Shown: positions 38,023 to 47,814, numbered from the stretch's first letter. The stretch: 64,000 nt of DNA from Sporosarcina sp. BI001-red (GCF_003384035.1 NZ_QQAK01000013.1:186001-250000); one strand, 5' to 3'. Made by a program: numbers and translations. The notes: generated by a model not told the origin, from the sequence alone.

Positions 38023-38895
38023 ATGCCTGAATTACCAGAAGTAGAAGGAGTAGTGCGCTCGTTAGCACCTGTTGCTAGGGGACGTGAAATTAGAAATGTA
38101 AAAGTTTCTGAAACAGTAGTGAATTCAAAAGCCGCGGGCAAGGAAGCCATCGTGAAAGGTCTTTCAGTCGATAAGTTTTCCGAGGAACTTGCTGGATATA
38201 CAATCGAAGCTGTTACGAGACGTAGTAAATATATTTACTTCCATCTCATCAAAAACGACACGTGTCGCCTCCTTGTCAGTCACTTAGGAATGACAGGAGC
38301 ATGGTTCGTTGTGAATGCTATCACTGAAATCCGGGAGCAAAAGTTTCGTAATCATATACACGCCATCTTTGAACTTGAAGATGGCGGACTCCTTGTTTAT
38401 TCCGATATTCGCCGTTTTGGTGAACTTCGATTATTGACGTGTGAACAAGATCATCTACCGCTTACGTTGATGGCCCCTGAACCTTTCGATGCGGATGCGG
38501 AAGAGTTTTTTATCGAAAAAACGAATCAAGATAAATATACAAAAAAGCCGATTAAAGAAGTGATCATGGATGGTCAAATCATTTCTGGTTGCGGCAATAT
38601 ATATGCTACGGAAGCACTTTTTAGGATGCGTATTCATCCTAAGCGGGCAACCGGCAGGATTAGTCGCGAGAGAAAACAACAGTTATTCAGAGAAATTGTA
38701 ACCGTCTTGGATGAAAGCATCCAAGCGGGAGGCAGCTCAATCTCTGATTATCGGAATATTAATGGAGAAGCAGGTTCTATGCAGGACCGTCTGCAAATGT
38801 ATGGACGTAAAGTATGTCCTATATGCGGCTCAAATACCGCCTCCATTCAAATCGCCAATCGAACATCCACCTACTGCAAAAAATGTCAGCACTAA
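38023..38895 (+). CDS. mutM: Formamidopyrimidine-DNA glycosylase
   Basis: Removes 8-oxoguanine and FapyG and nicks the abasic site. 290 residues from the ATG at 38023 (GAGGGA upstream), giving the obligatory M-P-E-L-P-E-V-E whose P2 and E3 are catalytic; the H2TH region and C-terminal zinc finger C-P-I-C...C-K-K-C are complete. Part of the polA-mutM-coaE repair run conserved in Bacillus. Confidence 0.96.
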   Translation: MPELPEVEGVVRSLAPVARGREIRNVKVSETVVNSKAAGKEAIVKGLSVDKFSEELAGYTIEAVTRRSKYIYFHLIKNDTCRLLVSHLGMTGAWFVVNAITEIREQKFRNHIHAIFELEDGGLLVYSDIRRFGELRLLTCEQDHLPLTLMAPEPFDADAEEFFIEKTNQDKYTKKPIKEVIMDGQIISGCGNIYATEALFRMRIHPKRATGRISRERKQQLFREIVTVLDESIQAGGSSISDYRNINGEAGSMQDRLQMYGRKVCPICGSNTASIQIANRTSTYCKKCQH

Positions 38896-38912
38896 AACGA
38901 GGGAGGACACGT

Positions 38913-39503
38913 ATGATTATTGGCCTAACAGGAAGTATAGCGAGCGGTAAAAGTACAGTCGCTAACCTTTTAAAGGATCGGGGGTACCCAGTTGTCGATG
39001 CAGATGAGATTGCACGGTTAGTTGTGGAGCCTGGAAGCCCTGTGCTGAAGGAAATTGAAACAATATTCGGAGCGGGGGTCATCCGCGACGATGGTTCGAT
39101 GAATCGGGCAGTGATGGGGCAGCTGATTTTTGGTGATGACAAGAAGCGTGAGCAACTGAACGCTATTATTCACCCAGCGATACGGAAGGAATTAATTAAT
39201 CAAAAAGAAGCACATTTGGTAGCAGGAGCGAAAACCGTCATTATGGATATCCCGTTACTTTTTGAAAACAAACTACATGATTATGTAGAAAAGATTCTCG
39301 TAGTCTCTGTCACCCCTGAAGTTCAGAAAGAACGTCTGATGAGTCGAAATCAGTTATCTGAACAGGAGGCTGATTCGAGAATTGCCTCACAACTACCTAT
39401 CGAGATTAAAGAACAAGGCGCTGATGCTGTGATAGATAACAACGGAAATCTAGCAGAAACCGAACGACAATTAGTGGACGTATTGCAAAAATGGCTCGTT
39501 TAA
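38913..39503 (+). CDS. coaE: Dephospho-CoA kinase
   Basis: Final step of coenzyme A synthesis. 196 residues from the ATG at 38913, preceded by GAGGGAGG. P-loop G-L-T-G-S-I-A-S-G-K-S-T at residues 4-15, D-A-D-E-I-A-R and D-I-P-L-L-F-E blocks intact. It follows mutM by 17 bases. The ytaF gene sometimes found here in B. subtilis is missing. No terminator is evident before gapB. Confidence 0.95.
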   Translation: MIIGLTGSIASGKSTVANLLKDRGYPVVDADEIARLVVEPGSPVLKEIETIFGAGVIRDDGSMNRAVMGQLIFGDDKKREQLNAIIHPAIRKELINQKEAHLVAGAKTVIMDIPLLFENKLHDYVEKILVVSVTPEVQKERLMSRNQLSEQEADSRIASQLPIEIKEQGADAVIDNNGNLAETERQLVDVLQKWLV

Positions 39504-39564
39504 ATAGGTTTTGAGGAAACAAACATTGTTCAATGTTGCACAAACTCTTTCCGCATGGTAAAAA

Positions 39565-39575
39565 TGTGTTATACT
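39565..39575 (+). promoter_or_regulatory. Extended -10 promoter and CcpN-like operator of gapB
   Basis: TGTGTTATACT (39565-39575) contains an extended -10 (TG-T-TATACT) and fits TRTGHYATAYW, the consensus I recall for the gluconeogenesis repressor CcpN. Lies 55 bases before the gapB start. The -35 region is weak. Confidence 0.6.
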
Positions 39576-39629
39576 AATTACGATATTTGAGTAAACAGTA
39601 TAACATCATACATATTGGGAGGACTTTTC

Positions 39630-40652
39630 ATGACAACATCAGTAGCGATTAATGGTTTTGGTCGAATCGGCCGCATGGTATTCCGGCAGTTGATAGTAGA
39701 GGATGAGGTTACCGCTATCGCGATTAACGCTCTTTACCCGCCCGAAACATTAGCACACTTGATTAAGTATGACACAACCCACGGAACGTTCGATGGCGAT
39801 GTAGTAATCGAAGAGAATGCATTGCTTGTCAATGGCAAGCGAGTAGAACTTGTCGCAGAACGAGATCCATCCAAACTCCCTTGGAAACGGCTTGGCGTAG
39901 ATATCGTCATTGAAGCTACGGGTGTGTTCAATGCGCGTGACAAAGCAGCGCTTCACCTTGAAGCAGGTGCGAAGAAAGTAATCTTGTCAGCGCCAGGTAA
40001 AAATGAAGACATCACAATTGTCATGGGTGTCAATGATGAAAAATTAGACATTGAAAAGCACGACGTCATTTCGAATGCAAGTTGTACAACGAACTGTCTC
40101 GCACCGGTTGCTAAGATTCTGAATGACGAGTTTGGCATTGAAAACGGGTTGATGACGACTGTACATGCGTATACAAACGATCAGAAGAACTTAGATAATC
40201 CACATAAAGACCTTCGTCGTGCACGTTCATGCGGTCAGTCCATCATCCCGACTTCAACTGGAGCAGCAAAAGCACTATCGCTCGTGCTTCCTGAACTTGA
40301 AGGCAAAATTCACGGTATGGCGCTGCGTGTCCCAACTCCGAACGTATCACTAGTGGATCTTGTTGTTGACGTGAAGAAAGATGTGACCGCAGAGCAAGTA
40401 AATGAAGTGTTCAAGAAAGCAATGGAAGGTTCTATGAAAGGCATTCTTAGCTTAACAATGGAACCACTCGTTTCGATCGACTTCAATAACACATCTGATT
40501 CAGCAATCATTGACGGATTGTCGACAATGGTTATCGGAAATCGTAAAGTGAAGGTTTTAGCTTGGTATGACAACGAATGGGGCTATTCAGCACGCGTTGT
40601 TGACTTAACTAAAAAAGTTGCGAAAGAACTCATCGTGAGTGTAAACGCGTAA
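39630..40652 (+). CDS. gapB: Gluconeogenic glyceraldehyde-3-phosphate dehydrogenase GapB
   Basis: NADP-preferring GAPDH used in gluconeogenesis. 340 residues from the ATG at 39630 (GGGAGGA upstream). Catalytic C152 in S-N-A-S-C-T-T-N-C. At the end of beta-2 the residue that is aspartate in NAD-type GapA is replaced (A-I-N-A-L-Y), which with the L-A-H-L-I-K-Y-D-T-T-H-G block marks GapB. In B. subtilis speD separates gapB from nrdR; it is not present here. A terminator follows. Confidence 0.94.
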   Translation: MTTSVAINGFGRIGRMVFRQLIVEDEVTAIAINALYPPETLAHLIKYDTTHGTFDGDVVIEENALLVNGKRVELVAERDPSKLPWKRLGVDIVIEATGVFNARDKAALHLEAGAKKVILSAPGKNEDITIVMGVNDEKLDIEKHDVISNASCTTNCLAPVAKILNDEFGIENGLMTTVHAYTNDQKNLDNPHKDLRRARSCGQSIIPTSTGAAKALSLVLPELEGKIHGMALRVPTPNVSLVDLVVDVKKDVTAEQVNEVFKKAMEGSMKGILSLTMEPLVSIDFNNTSDSAIIDGLSTMVIGNRKVKVLAWYDNEWGYSARVVDLTKKVAKELIVSVNA

Positions 40653-40665
40653 TATCAAATTGAAA

Positions 40666-40714
40666 GACTGTCCTTCTTGCTCCTTGAAAGAGCGAAAGAA
40701 GCGGCAGTTTTTTT
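40666..40714 (+). terminator. Terminator of gapB
   Basis: GACTG (40666-40670) through CAGT (40704-40707) with inner TTCTT/AAGAA and GCTC/GAGC pairing, then seven T. Confidence 0.8.
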
Positions 40715-40787
40715 ATGGCGTTAGCTTTCCCTAGTATCCCCTTTAACGCTACTCAAGTAATCCCGGGTGTTGTGAAAACGCGCTCTC

Positions 40788-40796
40788 TGTTATACT
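40788..40796 (+). promoter_or_regulatory. Extended -10 promoter of the nrdR-dnaB-dnaI unit
   Basis: CTGT-TATACT with TG two bases upstream of TATACT (40791-40796); TTGTGA (40770-40775) is a possible -35 at a short 15-base spacing. About 33 bases before the nrdR start. Confidence 0.45.
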
Positions 40797-40828
40797 AGAT
40801 GAACTACAGAAAACCGGAGGAACGAATT

Positions 40829-41323
40829 ATGAAATGTCCAGCTTGCCGATATAACGGAACGCGTGTTGTCGACTCTAGACCTGCTGAAGAGAACAGCTCT
40901 ATCCGTAGACGCAGAGAATGTGAGCAATGCAACTACCGGTTTACAACTTTTGAAAAAGTAGAGGAAGCACCACTGATTATTGTGAAAAAAGAAGGAACCC
41001 GTGAAGAATTCATGGGTGAAAAATTGTTAAGAGGCTTAGTTAGGGCGTGTGAGAAACGACCTGTTCCTTTGGAGGAGTTACAAAATATTGTGGCATCCAT
41101 TGAAAAAGAACTAAAAAGCAGAGGAGTCTCTGAAATCGCCTCTCATGAAGTTGGAGAAATGGTCATGGAGCGTCTTGCCAATGTCGATGAAGTAGCATAC
41201 GTCCGATTTTCTTCGGTCTACCGTGATTACCAAAACATCACGATGTTCATAGAAGAACTGAAGAATTTGCAAAAAGGTCCCCTTCGTGAAAAGAACGGTT
41301 CTGAGGGACTGTCCGAAGAGTAA
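40829..41323 (+). CDS. nrdR: Transcriptional repressor NrdR
   Basis: ATP/dATP-sensing repressor of ribonucleotide reductase genes. 164 residues from the ATG at 40829 (CCGGAGGAAC upstream). Zinc ribbon C3/C6/C31/C34 with the D-S-R...I-R-R-R-R-E-C block, then an ATP-cone (about 49-139). Forms an operon with dnaB and dnaI: dnaB begins 15 bases after the stop. Confidence 0.95.
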   Translation: MKCPACRYNGTRVVDSRPAEENSSIRRRRECEQCNYRFTTFEKVEEAPLIIVKKEGTREEFMGEKLLRGLVRACEKRPVPLEELQNIVASIEKELKSRGVSEIASHEVGEMVMERLANVDEVAYVRFSSVYRDYQNITMFIEELKNLQKGPLREKNGSEGLSEE

Positions 41324-41338
41324 GGAGTGAAATTGAAC

Positions 41339-42721
41339 ATGCTTTATCACGAACTACAACCAGTCGATACGTATTCTCTCAAATTATCTACACCTTTTTC
41401 TGATTATGATCGTCAACTCCTTACTCTTTTGTATCAACCTTTAACGGGACCTGAAGCAATGGGGTTGTTTTCAACTATGTTGGCGGATGTGGATGTTAAA
41501 GAAAGTCATGAATTCACTCATTATCATTTGATGAATATTTTAACAATGCCTCTCAAGACTATTTTTCAAGCACGTATTTCACTTGAAGCGATTGGGTTGT
41601 TACGAACGTTCACTAGGACTGTAGGGGATCAGCGCTCATTTGTGTATGAGTTACTGGCTCCACTTGATGCGAAGAACTTTTTCCAAGATCCATTACTAGC
41701 GACTTTTTTGTTCAGTAAAATAGGAGAACAGTCTTACCGTGATTTGCGTGCGCGTTTTGCAACAGGCCATCCAACGACTTCAGGATACGCGGAAATTTCC
41801 AGAACCTTCATGGATGTCTACACTCCTGTGAATAGTCATGCGTATGAATTGCAAAATGATCAGGAACTGTCCTCTAGAACGAGGTCAACCGGCATCCCTT
41901 TCGAACAAAGCTTGTTTGATTTCAATTTGTTGATGAGTGGTCTATCTGAGCAAATGGTTCCCCGTGCTGCACTAGCGGGTATATCAAGGGAACTTATTGC
42001 AAAGTTAGCATTTATGTACGCTCTGAATCCTTTAGATATGCAGAAAATCATTATGATAGCATTGGATGAGAATCTAGAAGTACCTGAAGACCGTCTTCGT
42101 AAAGCTGCAAAGGACTTCTATAAAATGAATATCTCGAAAACCCCGCCGAAACTTGAAAAAACTTACCATGTAGAAGGTGTGCAACAAGAATATGAGGGAC
42201 CAAAGACAAAAGATCGAGAACTCGTCGACTATTTTGAGAGTACGTCCCCCAGAGAGATGCTATTGCATTTGACAGGAAAAGAACCTTTGCCAGTCGATGT
42301 CCAGCTTGCCGAAAATCTAGTCAACGGTCATGGGTTGAAAATGAGTGTTGTGAACGTATTATTGCAATATATCCTATTGCGGAATGATATGAAAATCACA
42401 ACTAGTTTTGCACAACGCATTGCATCTCACTGGGCGTTGAAAGAGGTGGATACCGCTGAGAAGGCTATGGAAATCGCCAGACAAGAGCACGATCAATATA
42501 CGAAATGGATGAGCGAAGGCGGCAAATCCAGCAAAGGGACAAGAAAGCCAACTCGGGAAGAACCGTTGCCTGATTGGTTTTATAAAAAAGAGGAAAAGAA
42601 AGAACCGAAGAAACCGACTATTCCTGAAAACAAAGATGATATCGATGAAAAACGAAAAGTGGATGAAAAACGAAAGACGTTGCTCGCCAAATTAGAATCA
42701 ATGCGAAACGGGGTGAATTAA
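41339..42721 (+). CDS. dnaB: Replication initiation and membrane attachment protein DnaB
   Basis: Gram-positive helicase-loading protein (not the helicase), working with DnaD and DnaI. 460 residues from the ATG at 41339, with AAGGAGTG upstream; the in-frame GTG four codons earlier overlaps that site. DnaD-like helical domains occupy the N-terminal and central parts; the C-terminal ~60 residues are a lysine/glutamate-rich tail with K-R-K-V-D-E-K-R-K repeats. dnaI starts at the base after the stop. Confidence 0.93.
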   Translation: MLYHELQPVDTYSLKLSTPFSDYDRQLLTLLYQPLTGPEAMGLFSTMLADVDVKESHEFTHYHLMNILTMPLKTIFQARISLEAIGLLRTFTRTVGDQRSFVYELLAPLDAKNFFQDPLLATFLFSKIGEQSYRDLRARFATGHPTTSGYAEISRTFMDVYTPVNSHAYELQNDQELSSRTRSTGIPFEQSLFDFNLLMSGLSEQMVPRAALAGISRELIAKLAFMYALNPLDMQKIIMIALDENLEVPEDRLRKAAKDFYKMNISKTPPKLEKTYHVEGVQQEYEGPKTKDRELVDYFESTSPREMLLHLTGKEPLPVDVQLAENLVNGHGLKMSVVNVLLQYILLRNDMKITTSFAQRIASHWALKEVDTAEKAMEIARQEHDQYTKWMSEGGKSSKGTRKPTREEPLPDWFYKKEEKKEPKKPTIPENKDDIDEKRKVDEKRKTLLAKLESMRNGVN

Positions 42722-43675
42722 ATGGAGCGAATCGGAGAAGCTATGAAAAGAGTCATTAACGCACCTACGCTTGCGGCGCGATATGACGAATTACGAAATG
42801 AAGTTCTTGCTAATGAAAAAGTCCAGCAATTCATCGAAGAACATGCAGATGAAATCGATAAACAAGTTGTTGAAAAAAGTTTGAACAAGCTCTATGAATT
42901 CACAGCCGCGTCACACCAATGTGACAAGTGTCCAAATCTAGAAGGTTGCATTAATGTCATGAAGGGGTTCGAGCCAAAGCTTACCCTGAATCAGGGCGTG
43001 ATCGATGTGACGTATATCCGTTGTCCTCGTAAAGAACTGGACGATGAGAAGCGTGCGGTTAGTAAGATGCTGAATAGTTTGTACATGCCTAAAGACGTCA
43101 TGAAAGCGCAACTCATTGACGTGGATACGTACTACGATAACAGTCGTTTGGATATCGTGGACAAAGCTAGTGAATTTATCGCACAATACGTGGACACGGG
43201 AGTGCCTCCTGAAAAAGGGCTCTATATCCATGGTGAATTCGGTACTGGAAAGTCCTTTATATTAGGTGCACTTGCCAACGAACTAGCTAGTCGCCAAATA
43301 CGTACTGTAGTGGTTTATTTACCTGAGTTTTTACGTGAGATAAAACAATCCATTCAAGATAATTCCCTCAACGAAAAAATCGAGTTTGTTAAAAAAGCAG
43401 CAGTTCTCATGATTGACGACATCGGTGCTGAATCCATGACAGCATGGGCACGCGATGAAGTATTAGGAACCATATTGCAATATCGTATGGCGGATCAACT
43501 ACCTACGTTTTTCACATCTAACTTTACGTTGTCTGAGCTGGAGCATCATCTCACCTTTTCTCAGCGAGGTGAAAAAGAACCAATTAAAGCTGCACGCATC
43601 ATGGAACGGATCAAGATCATGAGTGATCCAGTGCTACTATCAGGGAAAAACCGTAGGAATCCTGGAAAAGACTGA
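42722..43675 (+). CDS. dnaI: Primosomal protein / helicase loader DnaI
   Basis: AAA+ ATPase that loads the replicative helicase. 317 residues: an N-terminal zinc-binding domain with C67, C70, C76 and C101, then the ATPase with Walker A G-E-F-G-T-G-K-S (171-178) and Walker B V-L-M-I-D-D-I-G. It abuts dnaB with no gap and uses a GGGGTG ribosome site inside the dnaB end. No terminator is visible before the thrS leader. Confidence 0.95.
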   Translation: MERIGEAMKRVINAPTLAARYDELRNEVLANEKVQQFIEEHADEIDKQVVEKSLNKLYEFTAASHQCDKCPNLEGCINVMKGFEPKLTLNQGVIDVTYIRCPRKELDDEKRAVSKMLNSLYMPKDVMKAQLIDVDTYYDNSRLDIVDKASEFIAQYVDTGVPPEKGLYIHGEFGTGKSFILGALANELASRQIRTVVVYLPEFLREIKQSIQDNSLNEKIEFVKKAAVLMIDDIGAESMTAWARDEVLGTILQYRMADQLPTFFTSNFTLSELEHHLTFSQRGEKEPIKAARIMERIKIMSDPVLLSGKNRRNPGKD

Positions 43676-43693
43676 TTGTTTACTGCTATCCTC

Positions 43694-43722
43694 TTGCAAT
43701 TCATGAAAACATTCACTATACT
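43694..43722 (+). promoter_or_regulatory. Sigma-A promoter of thrS
   Basis: TTGCAA (43694-43699), 17-base spacer, TATACT (43717-43722), directly upstream of the T-box leader. Confidence 0.7.
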
Positions 43723-43744
43723 AATCAGTACACAACATTAAAAT

Positions 43745-43996
43745 GCTTTGACGAGGACAATGATTGTTGAACCGGCCTACAGAGAGCAAGGGAGTTGCTG
43801 AGATCCTTGCAGGACACGCCACCAATCTACCGCCTTTGAGCAGCAACAGGAATCATTGAGTACGCTCTCTAGCTCCTGTTGACGGCCACGGCCCGTTAGC
43901 CGCTTGAAGCTTCATCTTTCCGGATTTTCCGGATTGGAGGAAGAAGGGTGGAACCGCGAGTACATGTCTCGTCCCTTTATGGGATGGGGCTTTTTT
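43745..43996 (+). ncRNA. T-box leader controlling thrS (threonine)
   Basis: tRNA-sensing leader. The T-box sequence AGGGTGGAACCGCG is at 43945-43958 and pairs with the tRNA acceptor end. The terminator stem GTCTCGTCCC/GGGATGGGGC (43967-43990) with six T is alternative to the antiterminator. Stem I carries AGAGAG and a CAAGG/CCTTG apical stem. ACC threonine triplets at 43821 and 43829 are both candidate specifiers; I cannot decide which. Low charged tRNA-Thr would favour thrS expression. Confidence 0.92.
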
Positions 43997-44029
43997 GTGT
44001 TCAAAAATAGATAAAAGGAGTGCATTGAC

Positions 44030-45961
44030 ATGTCAAATTCAATTCATTTAAAATTTCCCGATGGTGCAGTTAAAGAGTTCCCAGCAGGCACAACAACTGA
44101 AGATGTAGCAGCTTCAATTAGCCCAGGACTTCGCAAAAGTGCACTTGCAGGTAAGTTGGATAAGCAGCTTATCGATTTGAAAACACCTATACACCAAGAT
44201 GGAGAAATTGCCATCATTACTCAACAATCTCCAGAAGCACTTGAAATCTTACGCCACAGTACAGCACACTTACTAGCTCAAGCAGTAAAACGCAAATTCC
44301 CGGATGCAAAACTTGGAATCGGACCTGCAATCGATAATGGGTTCTACTATGATATCGATTCTCCAACTCCAATTACTGCAGATGACCTTCCTGAACTTGA
44401 AAAGGAAATGAAACGCATTATCGGAGAAAATTTGGAAGTGGTTCGCCACGACGTATCACGCGCTGAAGCAGAGCGTCGTTTTAAAGAAATCGATGATGAA
44501 TACAAATTGGAACTACTTCAAGCAATTCCTGAAGACGATCAAGTTTCCATCTACGAACAAGGGGAGTTCTTCGACTTATGCCGCGGAGTCCACGTTCCTT
44601 ATACTGGAAAGCTTAAAGAATTTAAATTACTAAGCATCGCGGGTGCATACTGGCGCGGTAACTCAGACAACAAAATGCTTCAGCGTATTTACGGAACAGC
44701 ATTCTTCAAGAAAGACGAACTTCAAGCTCACTTGAAAATGCTCGAAGAAGCAAAAGAGCGTGACCACCGTAAAATTGGTAAAGAACTGGATTTGTTTATG
44801 AACTCGCAAAAAGTCGGTCAAGGCCTTCCACTTTGGCTTCCAAAAGGCGCAACAATCCGTCGGGTTATCGAACGATATATCGTCGACAAAGAAGAACGTC
44901 TTGGCTATGATCACGTGTATACACCGGTTCTAGGTAGTGTGGAGCTGTACAAGACTTCGGGGCACTGGGATCACTATCAAGACGGAATGTTCCCTGTGAT
45001 GAGCATGGACAACGAAGACCTAGTTCTTCGTCCAATGAACTGCCCGCACCACATGATGATCTACAAAAACGGCATTCATTCATACCGAAACCTACCCATT
45101 CGAATCGCAGAACTTGGTACTATGCACCGCTACGAAATGTCAGGAGCACTATCAGGTCTTCAACGGGTTCGCGGGATGACGTTAAACGATGCGCATATTT
45201 TCGTTCGTCCTGACCAAATTAAAGATGAGTTCCAACGGACAGTTCAACTTATCATTGACGTATATAAAGACTTTAACATAACAGACTACTCGTTCCGCTT
45301 GTCGTACAGAGATCCTGCAGACACTGAAAAGTATTTCGATGATGATGCAATGTGGGAACGCGCACAACACATGTTGAAAGATGCAATGGACGACATGGGT
45401 CTCGACTATACAGAAGCAGACGGAGAAGCGGCATTCTACGGTCCGAAACTCGATGTCCAAGTGAAAACAGCAATTGGAATGGAAGAAACACTCTCTACAG
45501 TTCAACTAGACTTCTTGCTACCAGAACGTTTCGACCTCACATATGTAGGTGAAGACGGAAAGCAACATCGTCCGGTAGTTATCCATAGAGGTGTCGTATC
45601 CACAATGGAACGCTTCGTAGCCTTCTTAATTGAAGAATACAAAGGCGCATTCCCAACATGGCTTGCACCAATCCAAGTCGAAGTCATCCCGGTATCTCCT
45701 GAAGCGCACTTCGACTACGCAGACAAAGTCCGCGAGCAGCTCGTCGCTGCTGGATATCGAGTAGACCTCGACAGCCGAGAAGAAAAGATCGGCTACAAAA
45801 TCCGCGAAGCCCAAGTCCAAAAAGTACCTTACATGCTCGTACTAGGAGACAAAGAAATCGAAACAGGCAACGTCAACGTCCGCAAATACGGAGAACAAAA
45901 CTCCGAATCCATGAGCTTCGAAGCATTCCTAGAACTCTTGAAAAGTGACGTAACTCATTAA
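44030..45961 (+). CDS. thrS: Threonyl-tRNA synthetase
   Basis: Class II aminoacyl-tRNA synthetase, 643 residues. Order: TGS domain (1-62), editing domain with H-S-T-A-H-L-L-A-Q (about 76-84) and the cysteine-bearing D-L-C-R-G-V-H, catalytic core with zinc ligands in M-N-C-P-H-H and the motif 2 arginine, then anticodon-binding domain (from about 540). AAAAGGAG precedes ATG. Transcription is under the upstream T-box; the gene is followed by repeat copy 2. Confidence 0.97.
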   Translation: MSNSIHLKFPDGAVKEFPAGTTTEDVAASISPGLRKSALAGKLDKQLIDLKTPIHQDGEIAIITQQSPEALEILRHSTAHLLAQAVKRKFPDAKLGIGPAIDNGFYYDIDSPTPITADDLPELEKEMKRIIGENLEVVRHDVSRAEAERRFKEIDDEYKLELLQAIPEDDQVSIYEQGEFFDLCRGVHVPYTGKLKEFKLLSIAGAYWRGNSDNKMLQRIYGTAFFKKDELQAHLKMLEEAKERDHRKIGKELDLFMNSQKVGQGLPLWLPKGATIRRVIERYIVDKEERLGYDHVYTPVLGSVELYKTSGHWDHYQDGMFPVMSMDNEDLVLRPMNCPHHMMIYKNGIHSYRNLPIRIAELGTMHRYEMSGALSGLQRVRGMTLNDAHIFVRPDQIKDEFQRTVQLIIDVYKDFNITDYSFRLSYRDPADTEKYFDDDAMWERAQHMLKDAMDDMGLDYTEADGEAAFYGPKLDVQVKTAIGMEETLSTVQLDFLLPERFDLTYVGEDGKQHRPVVIHRGVVSTMERFVAFLIEEYKGAFPTWLAPIQVEVIPVSPEAHFDYADKVREQLVAAGYRVDLDSREEKIGYKIREAQVQKVPYMLVLGDKEIETGNVNVRKYGEQNSESMSFEAFLELLKSDVTH

Positions 45962-46014
45962 TATCTTTTGTTCTTTAATTTTCTTTAAGGAATATCATCC
46001 GGTAACACTTCACC

Positions 46015-46147
46015 GTTGATTGAAGTGAAAGATGGCGACTCCGGAGGGATCAGGGTCATGGAAACAACCTAAGTTCGCGGCGTCCTGCCGCAACGGTTGC
46101 ATGACCTGCATCCTGCAGGCCCGCGTCCGCCCGAAGCGCAAATCAAC
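46015..46147. repeat. Structured intergenic repeat, copy 2
   Basis: A 133-bp block with the same GTTGATTG...AAATCAAC ends and shared G-G-C-G-A-C-T-C-C and GCGTCCGCC segments as copy 1, but a different middle. The middle folds as nested arms: GGTCATG (46054-46060)/CATGACC (46100-46106), CAACC (46065-46069)/GGTTG (46095-46099) and GCGGC/GCCGC (46077-46081, 46087-46091). Sits between thrS and the infC promoter. Confidence 0.72.
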
Positions 46148-46177
46148 ACACTAACTTTCTATTTCAACGAAAAACCC

Positions 46178-46206
46178 TTGACACTTTCTCTAAATGATGA
46201 TAAAGT
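46178..46206 (+). promoter_or_regulatory. Sigma-A promoter of infC-rpmI-rplT
   Basis: Perfect TTGACA (46178-46183), 17-base spacer, TAAAGT (46201-46206). Confidence 0.7.
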
Positions 46207-46235
46207 AGATAAGGTTAAAGAATACAGTTTGTGAT

Positions 46236-46372
46236 ACAAGAAGGAGCTGCCCGCTTCTCACCTGATCGACGCCAAATTGGTAGTTGTTGAGGTTAGCACA
46301 GTAGTGAAGCCACGTGTGTGAATACGTGTGCGATTGCGGGTAGACAAATCATCCATTTGTCTGCTTTTTTTA
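46236..46372 (+). ncRNA. L20 leader (autoregulatory) with transcription attenuator
   Basis: Leader of the IF3-L35-L20 operon. The segment GCTGCCCGC...CACCTGATCGACGCC followed much later by GCGGGTAG fits the L20-binding leader of Bacillales, whose long-range pairing lets ribosomal protein L20 promote termination. The terminator arms are AGACAAAT (46342-46349) and ATTTGTCT (46355-46362), with a GCTTTTTTT tail to 46371. Confidence 0.8.
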
Positions 46373-46484
46373 TTGCCTCATTACCTGAAGGCTCAGAATG
46401 CCGAACGGTTTTGCAAGCTGTGCCGAGAAGGTGCAGACTGCTCAAACAGTGTATTCGCGAGATATTATTCGGAGGTGGATTAAG

Positions 46485-47003
46485 ATTAGCAAAGATATGT
46501 ATGTGAACGAAGGTATTCGTGCCCGTGAACTTCGACTTATCGACCACAATGGTGAACAGCTCGGCATTAAAACCCGTACCGAAGCACTTGAAATTGCTGC
46601 ACGCGCTAACTTGGACGTAGTTCTTGTTGCGCCAACAGCTAAACCGCCTGTAGCCCGCGTTATGGATTATGGAAAGTTTAAATTCGAGCAGCAGAAAAAA
46701 GAACGGGAAGTCCGAAAGAATCAAAAAATCATCCTGGTCAAAGAAGTTCGCCTTAGCCCGACTATCGATGAACACGATTTTCAAACAAAGCTTCGTAACG
46801 GAATCAAATTCCTTGAAGCTGGCGACAAAGTAAAAGCATCTATCCGCTTCCGCGGACGTGCGATTACACACAAAGAAATTGGACAGCGTGTTCTTGACAA
46901 GTTTGCAGAAGCTTGTAAAGAAGTTGGAACAGTTGAGGTCCGTCCTAAGATGGAAGGACGCAGCATGTTCTTGATGCTTGCACCAGTTAACGAGAAAAAG
47001 TAA
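46485..47003 (+). CDS. infC: Translation initiation factor IF-3
   Basis: Binds the 30S subunit and checks start-codon choice. The start is the rare ATT at 46485, nine bases after GGAGG, giving I-S-K-D-M as in B. subtilis; 172 residues, normal length. N-domain then a linker [11 protein letters not shown], then the C-domain. The ATT start is the basis of IF3 self-regulation. No upstream ATG is plausible: longer ATG frames begin inside the leader terminator region. Confidence 0.93.
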   Translation: MSKDMYVNEGIRARELRLIDHNGEQLGIKTRTEALEIAARANLDVVLVAPTAKPPVARVMDYGKFKFEQQKKEREVRKNQKIILVKEVRLSPTIDEHDFQTKLRNGIKFLEAGDKVKASIRFRGRAITHKEIGQRVLDKFAEACKEVGTVEVRPKMEGRSMFLMLAPVNEKK

Positions 47004-47033
47004 GCTGAACAAACGATTTAGGAGGAACAGATC

Positions 47034-47234
47034 ATGCCAAAAATGAAAACACACCGCGGTTCCGCGAAGCGTTTCAAAAAAACAGGAAGCGGTAAGTTGA
47101 AGCGTGGACGCGCTAAAACAAGCCACCTTTTTGCTAACAAGTCGACTAAAGCAAAACGTCACTTGCGCAAATCTTCACTAGTTTCTTCTGGCGATTTCAA
47201 GCGTATTCGTCAGATGATCACTTACATGAAGTAA
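47034..47234 (+). CDS. rpmI: 50S ribosomal protein L35
   Basis: 66 residues, opening [15 protein letters not shown], very basic, as in all L35 proteins. AGGAGGAAC precedes ATG. Middle gene of the infC operon. Confidence 0.97.
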   Translation: MPKMKTHRGSAKRFKKTGSGKLKRGRAKTSHLFANKSTKAKRHLRKSSLVSSGDFKRIRQMITYMK

Positions 47235-47328
47235 TAGCTTCAGCCCGGTTAGCTGATCACTATTGATAGCAAACCAATTGAATTCAAATCTAATATATTC
47301 TTACAGGAATAGCAGGAGGTAATGAACT

Positions 47329-47688
47329 ATGCCACGCGTAAAAGGTGGAACAGTGACGCGCAAGCGTCGTAATCGAGTATTGAAATTAGCAAAAGGGTAT
47401 TTTGGTTCTAAACACCGTCTCTACCGAGTAGCAAACCAACAGGTCATGAAATCATTGAACTATGCTTACCGTGACCGTCGCCAGAAGAAACGGGACTTCC
47501 GTAGACTTTGGATCACACGTATTAACGCGGCAGCTCGTGTAAATGGTATGTCTTACAGCACACTTATGCACGGTCTTAAAGTTGCTGGTATTGACGTAAA
47601 CCGTAAAATGCTTGCTGATCTTGCAGTGACAGATGCAACTGCATTTGCTCAATTTGCTGATACAGCAAAGAAATCACTTGCTAAATAA
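47329..47688 (+). CDS. rplT: 50S ribosomal protein L20
   Basis: 119 residues opening [14 protein letters not shown], a 23S rRNA-binding protein and assembly initiator that also represses its own operon at the leader. AGGAGGTAA precedes ATG. A strong terminator follows. Confidence 0.97.
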   Translation: MPRVKGGTVTRKRRNRVLKLAKGYFGSKHRLYRVANQQVMKSLNYAYRDRRQKKRDFRRLWITRINAAARVNGMSYSTLMHGLKVAGIDVNRKMLADLAVTDATAFAQFADTAKKSLAK

Positions 47689-47699
47689 TTGATTTCCTA

Positions 47700-47742
47700 A
47701 ACGTCACGGTTCCGAATTGATTCGGAACGTGACGTTTTTTTT
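47700..47742 (+). terminator. Terminator of infC-rpmI-rplT
   Basis: AACGTCACG (47700-47708) and CGTGACGTT (47728-47736) with an inner TTCCGAAT/ATTCGGAA stem and a T8 tail. Confidence 0.92.
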
Positions 47743-47814
47743 GTGAAAACTTTCGCAAATAGTTGTAAAGGTTTTATGCATATGACCGACAAGTAAGAGA
47801 GAGGAGAGATTTTT

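Noticed and set aside
46293-47162. 289-codon open frame on the - strand opposite infC-rpmI
   Set aside because: It is a shadow of conserved coding on the + strand; its product is F/C/S-rich, matches no family and has no ribosome site.
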